From positions 1 to 39,933 of the forward strand of contig NZ_SSXU01000028.1 in the NCBI RefSeq assembly GCF_009469605.1: a DNA stretch of 39,933 bases, given 5' to 3'. Positions 1-7,211 of the stretch are shown here, piece after piece. The notes below the pieces were generated by a model, which was given only the letters and a program-made list of their open reading frames with translations, had not been told where the DNA came from and made no database searches. The stretch's first letter is position 1. Each line of letters opens with the position of its first letter. This stretch comes from Zoogloea sp. 1C4 (GTDB lineage: Bacteria > Pseudomonadota > Gammaproteobacteria > Burkholderiales > Rhodocyclaceae). The position numbers and the translations under genes were made by a program.

Positions 1-1
1 C

Positions 2-109
2 CGCCGGCACGACGGCGAGCCAGGCGCCAAAACCATCTGGCTGGGTCTCCAGGAGATCGCCGTCTTTGTAGAAGGCGCCCGCTATGCACGGCAGTTCGGG
101 GAGGCGTGA
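2..109 (+). CDS. Transposase C-terminus (IS4-like), 5' part outside window
   Basis: The plus frame is open from the window edge to TGA at 107-109. It reads 35 residues that include GAKTIWLGLQ and FVEGARYARQ. I recognise this as the last segment of an IS4-type (DDE) transposase, where a K-T-I-W-x-G-L-Q block precedes a short C-terminal helix. Only the tail is visible, so the catalytic residues cannot be checked. The stop lies about 15-30 bp from the point where ComB homology on the other strand breaks off, which fits an insertion sequence ending near 110-130. Family assignment is from memory of the motif and is tentative. Confidence 0.5.
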   Translation, partial: RRHDGEPGAKTIWLGLQEIAVFVEGARYARQFGEA

Positions 110-339
110 GATGTGTGTAATGGGATGCCTTCGATCGCCCCCACCGACACCGCCCGATCGAGCTGCCCCGCCAGGACGATGCCGGCCGACACGCCTTCCA
201 CCGGATAAATCGCCGTCGCACCCCGGTGGAGCGCCACCGCGGCGGTGGTGAAGGAGCGCAGCACGTCGATGACGACCACCGTGTCGTGGGCGTCCGGCAG
301 GTTCTGGAGGCGATTGAGAAATACACGCAAGAATTTCAT
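82..339 (-). pseudogene. ComB-like (2-phosphosulfolactate phosphatase family) gene, 3' end lost
   Basis: Read leftward, the product carries TVVVIDVLRSFTTAAVALHRG and AIYPVEG. These match the N-terminal core of the ComB/2-phosphosulfolactate phosphatase family (V-I-D-V-L-R-x-T-T, then the acidic I-x-P-V-E turn). Family members are about 230-250 residues; here the homology stops after VGAIEG, about 70 residues in, and the frame ends in sequence that belongs to the transposase tail on the other strand. The second Met (339) is chosen because it gives the usual short N-terminus; an upstream Met at 381 is in frame. Betaproteobacteria do not make coenzyme M, so the ancestral role was probably a related phosphatase reaction. 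I infer an insertion-disrupted, non-functional remnant. Confidence 0.6.
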
Positions 340-483
340 GGTGGCGGCAGGGAATTGGGCGGGGCGACCGAGTGGGTTCATTCGGCGGAAACGCCCGTCA
401 ATGCTTGCGCTACGGGCTTTTCGACCTTAACCGCCCCCGCGCGCCGGCGCAAGAGGCCCGGCGTGGGCAGAACGCATTTCCCC

Positions 484-511
484 TTGACCTGCGCAGTACC
501 CACCCGCTAAT
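484..511 (+). promoter_or_regulatory. Sigma-70 promoter for the Mn riboswitch/terC transcript
   Basis: TTGACC (484-489) is followed after 16 bp by GCTAAT (506-511). This places the transcript start about 8-10 bp before the first conserved riboswitch nucleotides at about 527. The -35 is near consensus and the -10 matches four of six positions. Confidence 0.5.
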
Positions 512-520
512 CTTGAGAAG

Positions 521-676
521 TCCCAAGGGGGAGTAGCTCTACCGCCGCGGCGTCGTCATCACGAAAGGTTGCAGGTTTGCCTTTCCGGCGCCCCGGGTTG
601 TCGTCACCAGACGGCAGCGAGCAAGACCTTTGCCGCGATGGCGAAGGCATCCCCGCGAGAGTCACCTCTCAGGATT
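521..676 (+). promoter_or_regulatory. yybP-ykoY manganese riboswitch
   Basis: Conserved blocks of the yybP-ykoY aptamer occur in order: GGGGAGTAGC (527-536), GTCGTCATCACG, GTTGTCGTCACC, then AGCGAGCAAGACCTTTGCC (616-634). These are the signature loops of the Mn2+-sensing riboswitch found upstream of mntP, alx and other TerC-family genes. It sits directly upstream of a terC/alx homologue and is followed by a strong terminator hairpin, so transcriptional control (Mn2+ binding favouring read-through) is the likely mechanism. The ends are approximate. Confidence 0.9.
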
Positions 677-677
677 C

Positions 678-720
678 AACGGCCCTTCGTCCTCGCTGGA
701 CAAAGGGCCGTTCCGTTTTC
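678..720 (+). terminator. Riboswitch expression platform: intrinsic terminator
   Basis: AACGGCCCTT (678-687) pairs perfectly with AAGGGCCGTT (703-712). GTCC/GGAC extends the stem inward across a one-base mismatch, and CCGTTTT follows. It lies between the aptamer and the terC start, so it is best read as the switchable terminator. Confidence 0.8.
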
Positions 721-773
721 TGCCCCAGGCGGCGCGGAGCGGCGGATGCAATCCGGACTTGGAGACGTTTTTC

Positions 774-1739
774 ATGGAATCAATCGGTACGTGGTGGATG
801 TGGGCGGGCTTCTTCGGCCTTGTCCTGGTGATGCTGGCCATCGACCTGCTGGCGGTGGGCGGCGGGCGTCAGCATCGGGTTTCGTTCAAGGAGGCGGCCA
901 CCTGGTCGGGCATCTGGGTCGGCGTCACGCTGGCCTTCGCTGCGGCGTTGTGGGCCTGGCTGGATTCCACGGTGGGCCGGGATGTCGCCAACACCAAGGC
1001 GCTGGAGTTCCTCACCGGCTACCTGATCGAGAAATCCCTGGCGGTCGATAACGTCTTCGTGTGGCTGATGCTGTTCAGCTTCTTCGCGATTCCGCTGGAA
1101 CTGCAGAAGCGCGTGCTCACCTTCGGCGTGCTGGGCGCGATCGTGCTGCGCACGATCATGATCTTTGCCGGCGCGTGGCTCATCACCCAGTTCCACTGGC
1201 TGCTGTACGTGTTCGGCGCCTTCCTGCTCGTCACCGGCGTCAAGATGTGGTGGTTCGCCGACGCCGAGCCCGATCTCGCCAACAACCCGCTGATCCGCTG
1301 GATCCGCAATCACGTGAAGGTGACCGACCGGCTCCACGGCGAGAGTTTCTTCATCACCCGCAAGGAAGCCGGCAAGGCGGTGCGCTACGTGACGCCGCTG
1401 TTTCTGGTGCTGGTGATGGTCGAGCTATCCGACGTGATCTTCGCGGTGGATTCGATCCCGGCGATCTTCGCGATCACCACCGACCCGTTCATCGTGCTCA
1501 CCTCCAACCTGTTCGCGATCCTGGGCCTCAGGGCGATGTACTTCCTGATGGCCGGCATGGCCGACCGTTTCTCGCTGCTCAAGTATGGCCTGGCGCTGGT
1601 GCTGGTCTTCATCGGTGCCAAGATGCTGCTGGTGGATGTAGTGAAGATCCCGGTGGCGATCTCGCTGCTGGTGGTGGCGGTGCTGATCGGTGGCGCGGTG
1701 GTGTTGTCGCTGCGTCGCGAGAAGCGCAGCAAGGGCTGA
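774..1739 (+). CDS. alx: TerC/Alx-family integral membrane protein, probable Mn2+ exporter
   Basis: The protein has 321 residues and about eight to nine hydrophobic segments. The TerC core is clear: [14 protein letters not shown] in the first half and [22 protein letters not shown] in the second. These are two inverted halves with the conserved acidic residues ([13 protein letters not shown]) thought to bind metal in the membrane. Length and motif spacing match E. coli Alx (about 320 residues). The start at 774 follows GGAG in the riboswitch leader and gives the expected Alx N-terminus. Control by the upstream yybP-ykoY element supports Mn2+ efflux rather than tellurite resistance. The symbol alx is by family resemblance; substrate specificity is inferred. 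Confidence 0.9.
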   Translation: MESIGTWWMWAGFFGLVLVMLAIDLLAVGGGRQHRVSFKEAATWSGIWVGVTLAFAAALWAWLDSTVGRDVANTKALEFLTGYLIEKSLAVDNVFVWLMLFSFFAIPLELQKRVLTFGVLGAIVLRTIMIFAGAWLITQFHWLLYVFGAFLLVTGVKMWWFADAEPDLANNPLIRWIRNHVKVTDRLHGESFFITRKEAGKAVRYVTPLFLVLVMVELSDVIFAVDSIPAIFAITTDPFIVLTSNLFAILGLRAMYFLMAGMADRFSLLKYGLALVLVFIGAKMLLVDVVKIPVAISLLVVAVLIGGAVVLSLRREKRSKG

Positions 1740-1766
1740 CCGAGGGCTGATTACCTCGACGCTGCA

Positions 1767-1832
1767 CCGGTGGCGGGCGATAATGGCAGGTTGAAAAAAG
1801 CTGCCATTTGAGCGGCCCACGCCCGCCACCGG
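1767..1832 (+). promoter_or_regulatory. Nested double hairpin in the rlhA leader
   Basis: Outer arms CCGGTGGCGGGCG (1767-1779) and CGCCCGCCACCGG (1820-1832) are perfectly complementary over 13 bp. They enclose an inner perfect 8-bp stem, AATGGCAG (1782-1789) with CTGCCATT (1801-1808), whose loop is an A-rich 11-mer. The structure ends about 8 bp before AGGAG of rlhA. It could end terC transcription or act as a leader structure. There is no U-tract, so a simple intrinsic terminator is less likely. Confidence 0.55.
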
Positions 1833-1853
1833 GCCCCCCAGGAGTAGCAAGTC

Positions 1854-3791
1854 ATGACCCAATCCCGCAAGCAGCTCGAACTCCTCGCCCCGGCGAAGAA
1901 CGCCGACATCGGCATCGAGGCTGTCAATCATGGCGCCGACGCCATCTACATCGGCGGCCCGGCCTTCGGGGCCCGCGCCAACGCCGAGAACACCGTCGCC
2001 GACATCGAGCGCCTCGCCCGCCACGCCCACCGCTTTGGGGCGCGGGTGTTCGTCACCTGCAACACCATCCTCCACGACGAGGAAGTGGCCAGCGCCGAGC
2101 GCCTGATCCGCCAGGTGCACGAAGCCGGCGCCGACGCGCTGATCGTCCAGGACATGGGCCTGCTGGAGCTCGACCTGCCGCCGATCCAGCTCCACGCCAG
2201 CACGCAAACCGACATCCGTCACCCCGAGAAAGCCCGCTTCCTGCAGGACGTGGGTTTCTCGCAGATCGTGCTGGCGCGGGAGATGACCCTCACCGAGATC
2301 AAGAAGGTCGCCGCCGCCACCGATTGCGCGCTGGAGTTCTTCATCCACGGCGCGCTGTGCGTGGCCTTCAGTGGCCAGTGCTACATCAGCCACGCCCACA
2401 CCGGCCGCAGCGCCAACCGGGGCGAATGTTCGCAAGCCTGCCGTCTGCCCTACGACCTTGCGGACAAGGACGGCAACCTCGTCGCCAGCAACCAGCATCT
2501 GCTGTCCATGAAGGACAACAACCAGAGTGCCAACCTGCGCGCCCTGGCCGAGGCGGGCATTTCCAGCTTCAAGATCGAAGGCCGCTACAAGGACATGGCC
2601 TACGTCAAGAACATCACCGCCCACTACCGCCAGCTGCTCGACGAGATCATGGCGGATTCGCCGGAGTACAGCCGCACCTCCGCCGGGCGCAGCACCTTCC
2701 TGTTCCAGCCCCTGGCCGACAAAACGTTTAACCGCGGCGCCACCGATTACTTCGTCAATGGCCGCACGGCCGACATCGGCGCCTTCGATTCGCCCAAGTT
2801 CGTGGGCGAGCCGGTGGGCAGCGTGATCCGCCTGGACGGCAAGCAGCGCCGCCACTTCGACACCACCAGCGCGGTCGAACTCCACAACGGCGACGGCCTC
2901 ACGTTTTATGACCGCAAGGGCGAGCTCGTCGGCCTGCGCGTGAACCGCGCCGAGAAGATCGGCGAGGATTTCCGCGTCCACTCCGCCGACGCGATCCCGG
3001 CCGAGCTCTTCCCCGGCACCGGTATCTTCCGTAACCGCGACCACGAGTTCGAGAAGATGCTCGAGAAGAAATCCGCCGAGCGCCGCATCGACGTGGATGT
3101 GGTCTTCGCCGAGACGCCCGACGGCTTCGCCCTCACCCTCACCGACGAAACCGGCATCCGCGTCACCGCCAGCCTGCCCCACGCCAAGGAGCCCGCCAAG
3201 GATGCAGACCGCGCCATCACCGGCCTGCGCGAAAGCCTCGGCAAGCTCGGCGCCACCATCTTCAGCGCGCGCCACATCGAACTGCAGCTCACCGAGGCCT
3301 GGTTCCTGCCCGCCGGCGCCATCAACGCCCTGCGCCGCGACGCCGCCGAACAGCTCGAAGCCGCCCGCATCGCTGCCCTGGCACCGCTGCCCCGCCGCGC
3401 GCCGGTCGAGCCGCCGGTGCAATACCCCGAAACCGAGCTCTCCTACCTCGCCAACGTGCTCAACCAGAAGGCGCGGGATTTCTACCACCGCCACGGCGTG
3501 CAGCTCATCGAGGCCGCCTACGAGGCCAACGAGCACCTGGACGACGCCTCGCTGATGATCACCAAGCACTGCCTGCGCTACAGCTTCAACCTGTGCCCGA
3601 AGGAAGTGAAGGGCATCAAGCCCGACCCGATGACCCTCATCAACGGCAAGGAAAAGCTCACCCTGCGCTTCGACTGCAAGCGCTGCGAGATGCATGTGGT
3701 CGGCCGCATCCGCAAGTCGGTGCTCGACATGCCGGCGGTGCCCGTGCAGTTCCACGCCAAGGTGCCCGACGGCTTCCACGCCCCCCACTGA
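1854..3791 (+). CDS. rlhA: U32 family protein RlhA: 23S rRNA C2501 hydroxylation
   Basis: The protein has 645 residues, the size of E. coli RlhA (YdcP) and longer than TrhP/YegQ. The N-terminal U32 barrel starts at ELLAPAKNADIGIEAVNHGA and has the signature with clustered cysteines (GALCVAFSGQCY, then GECSQACR, around residues 165-195). The C-terminal extension carries four more cysteines in CLRYSFNLCP and RFDCKRCEMHV. These sets are thought to bind an Fe-S cluster in this family. RlhA makes 5-hydroxycytidine at 23S rRNA position 2501 with prephenate as a cofactor source. The start is fixed by AGGAG eight bases upstream. The gene opens a forward run that continues with short spacers to 8228. 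Assignment to RlhA rather than TrhP rests on length and the C-terminal domain. Confidence 0.85.
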   Translation: MTQSRKQLELLAPAKNADIGIEAVNHGADAIYIGGPAFGARANAENTVADIERLARHAHRFGARVFVTCNTILHDEEVASAERLIRQVHEAGADALIVQDMGLLELDLPPIQLHASTQTDIRHPEKARFLQDVGFSQIVLAREMTLTEIKKVAAATDCALEFFIHGALCVAFSGQCYISHAHTGRSANRGECSQACRLPYDLADKDGNLVASNQHLLSMKDNNQSANLRALAEAGISSFKIEGRYKDMAYVKNITAHYRQLLDEIMADSPEYSRTSAGRSTFLFQPLADKTFNRGATDYFVNGRTADIGAFDSPKFVGEPVGSVIRLDGKQRRHFDTTSAVELHNGDGLTFYDRKGELVGLRVNRAEKIGEDFRVHSADAIPAELFPGTGIFRNRDHEFEKMLEKKSAERRIDVDVVFAETPDGFALTLTDETGIRVTASLPHAKEPAKDADRAITGLRESLGKLGATIFSARHIELQLTEAWFLPAGAINALRRDAAEQLEAARIAALAPLPRRAPVEPPVQYPETELSYLANVLNQKARDFYHRHGVQLIEAAYEANEHLDDASLMITKHCLRYSFNLCPKEVKGIKPDPMTLINGKEKLTLRFDCKRCEMHVVGRIRKSVLDMPAVPVQFHAKVPDGFHAPH

Positions 3792-3797
3792 GACCCC

Positions 3798-4475
3798 ATG
3801 AAACTCGCCATCTCCCTCATCCTGCTGGCCCTCGCAGCGATCGTTGGCCCCGCCGTGTGGACCTTCACCCACCACTCGGGTAGCGCCGTGCCCAGCCGCG
3901 GCCTGCCCTGGCAGATCGAAACCCTGTCCAGCGGCGAATCCCGGGTCTTCGACCTCACCCTCGGGCGCAGCACCCTCGCCGACGCCCGCAAGCACTTCGG
4001 CCCCGAAATGCAGCTGGCGATCGTCGCCGAGCCCAACGAGGCCGGCAACGTGGAGGGCTACTACGAGAGCGTCACCGCCGGCTTCGTGGCGGGCAAGCTG
4101 ATCGTCACCGCCGACCTGCCCGCTGCCACCATCGACGCCATGCGCGAACGCGCCCCCAAAACGGAATACATGCAGAGCACCACCCGCAAGGCGACCCTCG
4201 CCGAGGCCGACCTGGCCGCCGCGCTGGCCGCGCCGATCCGCGGGCTCGCCTTCATCCCGTCGGCCCAGCTCGACGAGGCGGTGATCCTCGAACGCTTCGG
4301 CCAGCCCGCCGAACGCATCCGCGTGAACGACCACGTGGAGCACCTGCTCTACCCCACCCGCGGGCTCGACGTGGTGCTCGACACCAAGGGCCGCGAGCTG
4401 CTGCAGTACGTCGCCCCGGCCCGTTTCGACGCCCTGCGCGCACCGCTCAAGGCGGTCGAGGGCCCCAAGCCCTGA
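3798..4475 (+). CDS. Membrane-anchored protein of unknown function
   Basis: This 225-residue protein begins six bases after rlhA. It has an uncleaved signal anchor (residues 4-24, LAISLILLALAAIVGPAVW) and a soluble, probably periplasmic domain. I do not recognise the family. The domain has two similar-looking halves: a TLGRSTLADARKHFGP segment and a later AVILERFGQPAERIRV segment, each a helix followed by F-G-x-P. This resembles the repeated F-G-x-P layout of small lipoprotein or BamE-like (SmpA/OmlA) domains, but the similarity is only in pattern. There are no catalytic motifs and no cysteines in the soluble part. Close spacing suggests co-transcription with rlhA. Confidence 0.7.
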   Translation: MKLAISLILLALAAIVGPAVWTFTHHSGSAVPSRGLPWQIETLSSGESRVFDLTLGRSTLADARKHFGPEMQLAIVAEPNEAGNVEGYYESVTAGFVAGKLIVTADLPAATIDAMRERAPKTEYMQSTTRKATLAEADLAAALAAPIRGLAFIPSAQLDEAVILERFGQPAERIRVNDHVEHLLYPTRGLDVVLDTKGRELLQYVAPARFDALRAPLKAVEGPKP

Positions 4476-4482
4476 TCCGTCC

Positions 4483-4740
4483 GTGGCCAGCCAGCACATC
4501 GACCGCCGCCGCTGCCTGTCGTGCAACCGCTGGGGCGGCGAACGCCGGCCCGGCATTGAGCCCGACACCGTCGACTACGACGAGGACAACGACCGCGGCC
4601 TGTGCCAGGACGGCCCGTGGCACAACACCTCCCGCCGCGGCCCGCGCAACGCCTGCGGCCAGTGGATAAAATGGGTCGCGCTGGAAACCCCGGCCGCCCC
4701 CGATCAAGCCGACACCCCTGAGCCACCCGCCGCGCCATGA
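4483..4740 (+). CDS. Small cysteine-containing conserved hypothetical protein
   Basis: The protein has 85 residues from a GTG start eight bases after the preceding stop. It has a CLSCNRWGG motif (C11, C14), then GLCQDGPWH and a final Cys before GQWIKW. This makes four conserved-looking cysteines that could form a zinc knuckle. Short proteins with C-x-x-C-x-x-W-G-G and C-x-x-G-P-W recur in Proteobacteria without known function. The C-terminus is Pro/Ala-rich and probably disordered. The stop overlaps the next start (ATGA), indicating translational coupling to the thioredoxin-like gene. Confidence 0.65.
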   Translation: MASQHIDRRRCLSCNRWGGERRPGIEPDTVDYDEDNDRGLCQDGPWHNTSRRGPRNACGQWIKWVALETPAAPDQADTPEPPAAP

Positions 4741-5123
4741 ACCAATCGCCGGAACTCCTCGTCGCCTGCCTGTGCGCCGCCTGGTGCGGCACCTGCCGCG
4801 ACTACCGCGACGGCTTCCACGCCCTCGCCGAACGCTTCCCCGACGCCCGCTTCCTGTGGCTCGACGTGGAAGACGAAGCCGACCTGCTGGACGACTACGA
4901 CGTGGAGAACTTCCCCACCGTGCTCATCCAGCGCCGCGACACCGTGCTGTTCTTCGGCACCATGCTGCCCCACCACGACCTGCTCCAGCGCACCGTCGAG
5001 AGCTTCCGGTCCCTCTCACCGGACGAAAGCCACCGCTACGCCAACGCCGATCCCGAACGGCGCAGCTGGCAGACCGAACGCAACCTCGCCCGCGCCCTCG
5101 CCGAACGGGATTCCGCGGCCTAG
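4737..5123 (+). CDS. Thioredoxin-fold protein with WCGTC active site
   Basis: This 128-residue cytoplasmic protein (no signal peptide) has AAWCGTCRDYRDGF near the N-terminus, a C-x-x-C redox site with Gly-Thr between the cysteines. The cis-Pro loop is in NFPTVLIQR. The thioredoxin fold ends near residue 95; a charged tail rich in Arg and Glu follows. The sequence WCGTC differs from classical WCGPC, so this is a thioredoxin-like reductase or periredoxin-type helper rather than housekeeping TrxA. It overlaps the preceding small Cys-rich gene by ATGA and may act on it (inference). HIT follows after 39 bases. Confidence 0.8.
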   Translation: MNQSPELLVACLCAAWCGTCRDYRDGFHALAERFPDARFLWLDVEDEADLLDDYDVENFPTVLIQRRDTVLFFGTMLPHHDLLQRTVESFRSLSPDESHRYANADPERRSWQTERNLARALAERDSAA

Positions 5124-5162
5124 AGTCCAATCACCATAACAACGACAACGGAGACAACACCC

Positions 5163-5573
5163 ATGGACGACTGCATCTTCTGCCGCATCGTGAGAGGCGA
5201 ACTGCCTGCATCCAAGATCCACGAAGACGAGCACACGATGTCCTTCATGAACATCATGGCGGCCCACCCCGGCCACGCGCTGGTGATCGTCAAGCCCCAC
5301 CGCAAGGACATCTTCGAGCTGGACGACACCCTCTCCGCCGCCGTCTTCCAGGCCACGGCCAAGGTCGCCAAGGCGGTCAAGGCCGTCACCGGCTGCGATG
5401 GCGTCACCCTCTTCCAGGCCAACGAAGTGGCCGGCGGCCAGACCGTCTTCCACTTCCACATCCACGTCCTGCCGCGCTTCAACGACGACCACCTGCTGCC
5501 CTTCTGGCCCGCCGTCGCGCCCAACCGCGCCGATCTCGACGCCATGGCCGCCCGCCTCAGCGCGGCCCTCTGA
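5163..5573 (+). CDS. HIT family nucleotide-binding hydrolase
   Basis: The protein has 136 residues, normal for HinT/HIT proteins. It begins CIFCRIVRGELPASK, with the N-terminal C-x-x-C typical of bacterial HIT members. The catalytic triad motif H-x-H-x-H is in VFHFHIHVLPRF (around residues 97-101 of the domain) after NEVAGGQ. Such enzymes cleave aminoacyl- or alkyl-AMP phosphoramidates and related nucleotides in the cytoplasm. GGAG stands about 10 bases before ATG. It lies in the forward run between the thioredoxin-like gene and the channel gene. Confidence 0.92.
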   Translation: MDDCIFCRIVRGELPASKIHEDEHTMSFMNIMAAHPGHALVIVKPHRKDIFELDDTLSAAVFQATAKVAKAVKAVTGCDGVTLFQANEVAGGQTVFHFHIHVLPRFNDDHLLPFWPAVAPNRADLDAMAARLSAAL

Positions 5574-5672
5574 CGCGCCCGCTGCTCCACGTTTCGCGCC
5601 GGCCCCTACATGCGGGCCGGCGCGATCCGTATACCTGCTCATCTGCCCGCCGGAGCCGCCTCGCCCAATCCG

Positions 5673-7193
5673 ATGCCCATCGCCTATCTCAGCCCCGAAG
5701 CCCCCTTCGCCATCCTGCTGATGCTCGTGATCGGGGTGCTGATTTTCAAGCCCCTCCACGCCTGGCGCCGCTCGCTGGTGAACACCGGCGTGTTCTTCCT
5801 CACCTGTCTGCTGGGCGATCTGGCGGCCGGCCTGCTCGAAGGCCACCTGCCCCAGGGCATGGTCCACTGGCTGCGCGAGATGGCCGTGTTTGGCGAAGGC
5901 CTGGCGGTGATCCGTTACCTGGGCCTGGCCTTCTTCAACGTGGTGATGCCGCGCATGCGCGTGCAGGTGGCCGGCATCCTCGCCGACATCCTGGTCATCA
6001 TCACGTACGTGCTGTGGGGTTTCCTGCGGCTCAGCCTGGGCGGGGTCGAGTTCAGCCACCTGTTCGCCACCTCGGCGGTGCTCACCGCAGTGGTCGCCAT
6101 CTCCATGCAGGACACCCTCGGCAACCTGCTGGGCGGCCTCGCGCTGCAGATGGACAACTCCCTCGAGATCGGCGACTGGATCGAGATCAACGACATCTCC
6201 GGCAAGGTCACCGACATCCAGTGGCGCTACACCGCCATCCTCACCCGTGACGGCGAGCGGGTCGTCATCCCCAACAGCCACCTGATGAAGAACCGCTATG
6301 CGGTGATCTGCAACAAGCGCCAGGGCGTGCCGCTGCAGCGCCGGATCGTCGGCTTCAACGTTGATCTGTCGGTAGCCCCTGCGCGGGTGACTGCAGCCGT
6401 GCTCCATGACATCGAGACCGCCCGCATCACCAACGTCAGCCTTGAACCCGCGCCCCTGTGCCTGCTGATGGATTTCGGCCCCGGTTTCGCCCGTTACCAG
6501 CTGCGCTACTGGCTGCTCGATCCGGGCCCCGACGAGGCCACCGACTCCGAAGTGCGCCGCCACATCCTCGCCGCGCTCCAGCGCGAGGGCATCCGCCTCG
6601 CAGTGGCCGACCAGACCATCCACCTGGTCGAGGAGAACAAGGCCCACCGGGAGGAAGTCCGCGCCCGCGAGCTCGAACGCCGGGTTGGCGCCATCTCGCG
6701 CATCGATCTTTTTGCCCGCCTGTCCGACGACGAGAAGCGCGAGCTCGCCCACCGCCTCATCGCCGCGCCCTTTGCCAAGGGCGACACCCTGTTCCGCCAG
6801 GGCGCGATTGCCCACTGGCTGTACATCATCGCCAGCGGCGAAGCCGAAGCCTGGTGGCAACCACCGGACGGCGGCCCCCAGCGCCTGATCGACACCCGCG
6901 GCCCCGGCAGCGTGTTCGGCGAGCTCGGCCTGATGACCGGCGCCCCGCGCCGCTCCACCGTCATCGCCATCTCCGACATCGAGGCCTACCGCCTCGACAA
7001 GGCCGGCTTCGAGCACATCATCCGCGCCCGCCCCGAGCTCGCCGAAGGCATCTCCACCATCCTCAACCGGCGCCTGTCCCGCTTCGACGATCTCGAAAAA
7101 GGCTACGCCAAGGACAAGCCCGGCGCAGAATTGCCCCCTTCGTCCGAAGTCGCCGTCCTGCGCAAGAAAATCCGAGAATTCTTCGGCCTCTGA
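5673..7193 (+). CDS. MscS-type channel fused to a cyclic-nucleotide-binding domain
   Basis: The protein has about 506 residues. The N-terminal third has four hydrophobic segments. The MscS pore and beta domain follow, with GNLLGGLALQMDNSLEIGDW, then GKVTDIQWRYTAI and VVIPNSHLMKNR (about residues 145-215). After the MscS alpha/beta region a linker (330-355) leads to a cNMP domain at about 355-480, with LFRQGAIAHWLYII and the phosphate-binding cassette VFGELGLMTGAPRRST, including the Arg expected to contact the cyclic phosphate. This architecture matches the bacterial cyclic-nucleotide-gated (bCNG) branch of MscS, which is often poorly mechanosensitive. I prefer ATG 5673 because the membrane region starts there; an upstream in-frame ATG (5610) gives 21 unlikely residues. 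The ligand is not known. Confidence 0.88.
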   Translation: MPIAYLSPEAPFAILLMLVIGVLIFKPLHAWRRSLVNTGVFFLTCLLGDLAAGLLEGHLPQGMVHWLREMAVFGEGLAVIRYLGLAFFNVVMPRMRVQVAGILADILVIITYVLWGFLRLSLGGVEFSHLFATSAVLTAVVAISMQDTLGNLLGGLALQMDNSLEIGDWIEINDISGKVTDIQWRYTAILTRDGERVVIPNSHLMKNRYAVICNKRQGVPLQRRIVGFNVDLSVAPARVTAAVLHDIETARITNVSLEPAPLCLLMDFGPGFARYQLRYWLLDPGPDEATDSEVRRHILAALQREGIRLAVADQTIHLVEENKAHREEVRARELERRVGAISRIDLFARLSDDEKRELAHRLIAAPFAKGDTLFRQGAIAHWLYIIASGEAEAWWQPPDGGPQRLIDTRGPGSVFGELGLMTGAPRRSTVIAISDIEAYRLDKAGFEHIIRARPELAEGISTILNRRLSRFDDLEKGYAKDKPGAELPPSSEVAVLRKKIREFFGL

Positions 7194-7211
7194 CCCTCAC
7201 CCAGCCACCTG

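Noticed and set aside
569-1051. Plus-strand frame across the riboswitch
   Set aside because: It overlaps the aptamer and terminator and shifts out of the TerC frame; no recognisable product.
1425-4568. Very long open frame on the minus strand opposite terC, rlhA and the next gene
   Set aside because: Product is His/Gly/Val/Leu-rich with no domain; it mirrors GC3-biased codons of the plus-strand genes, which have clear family motifs.
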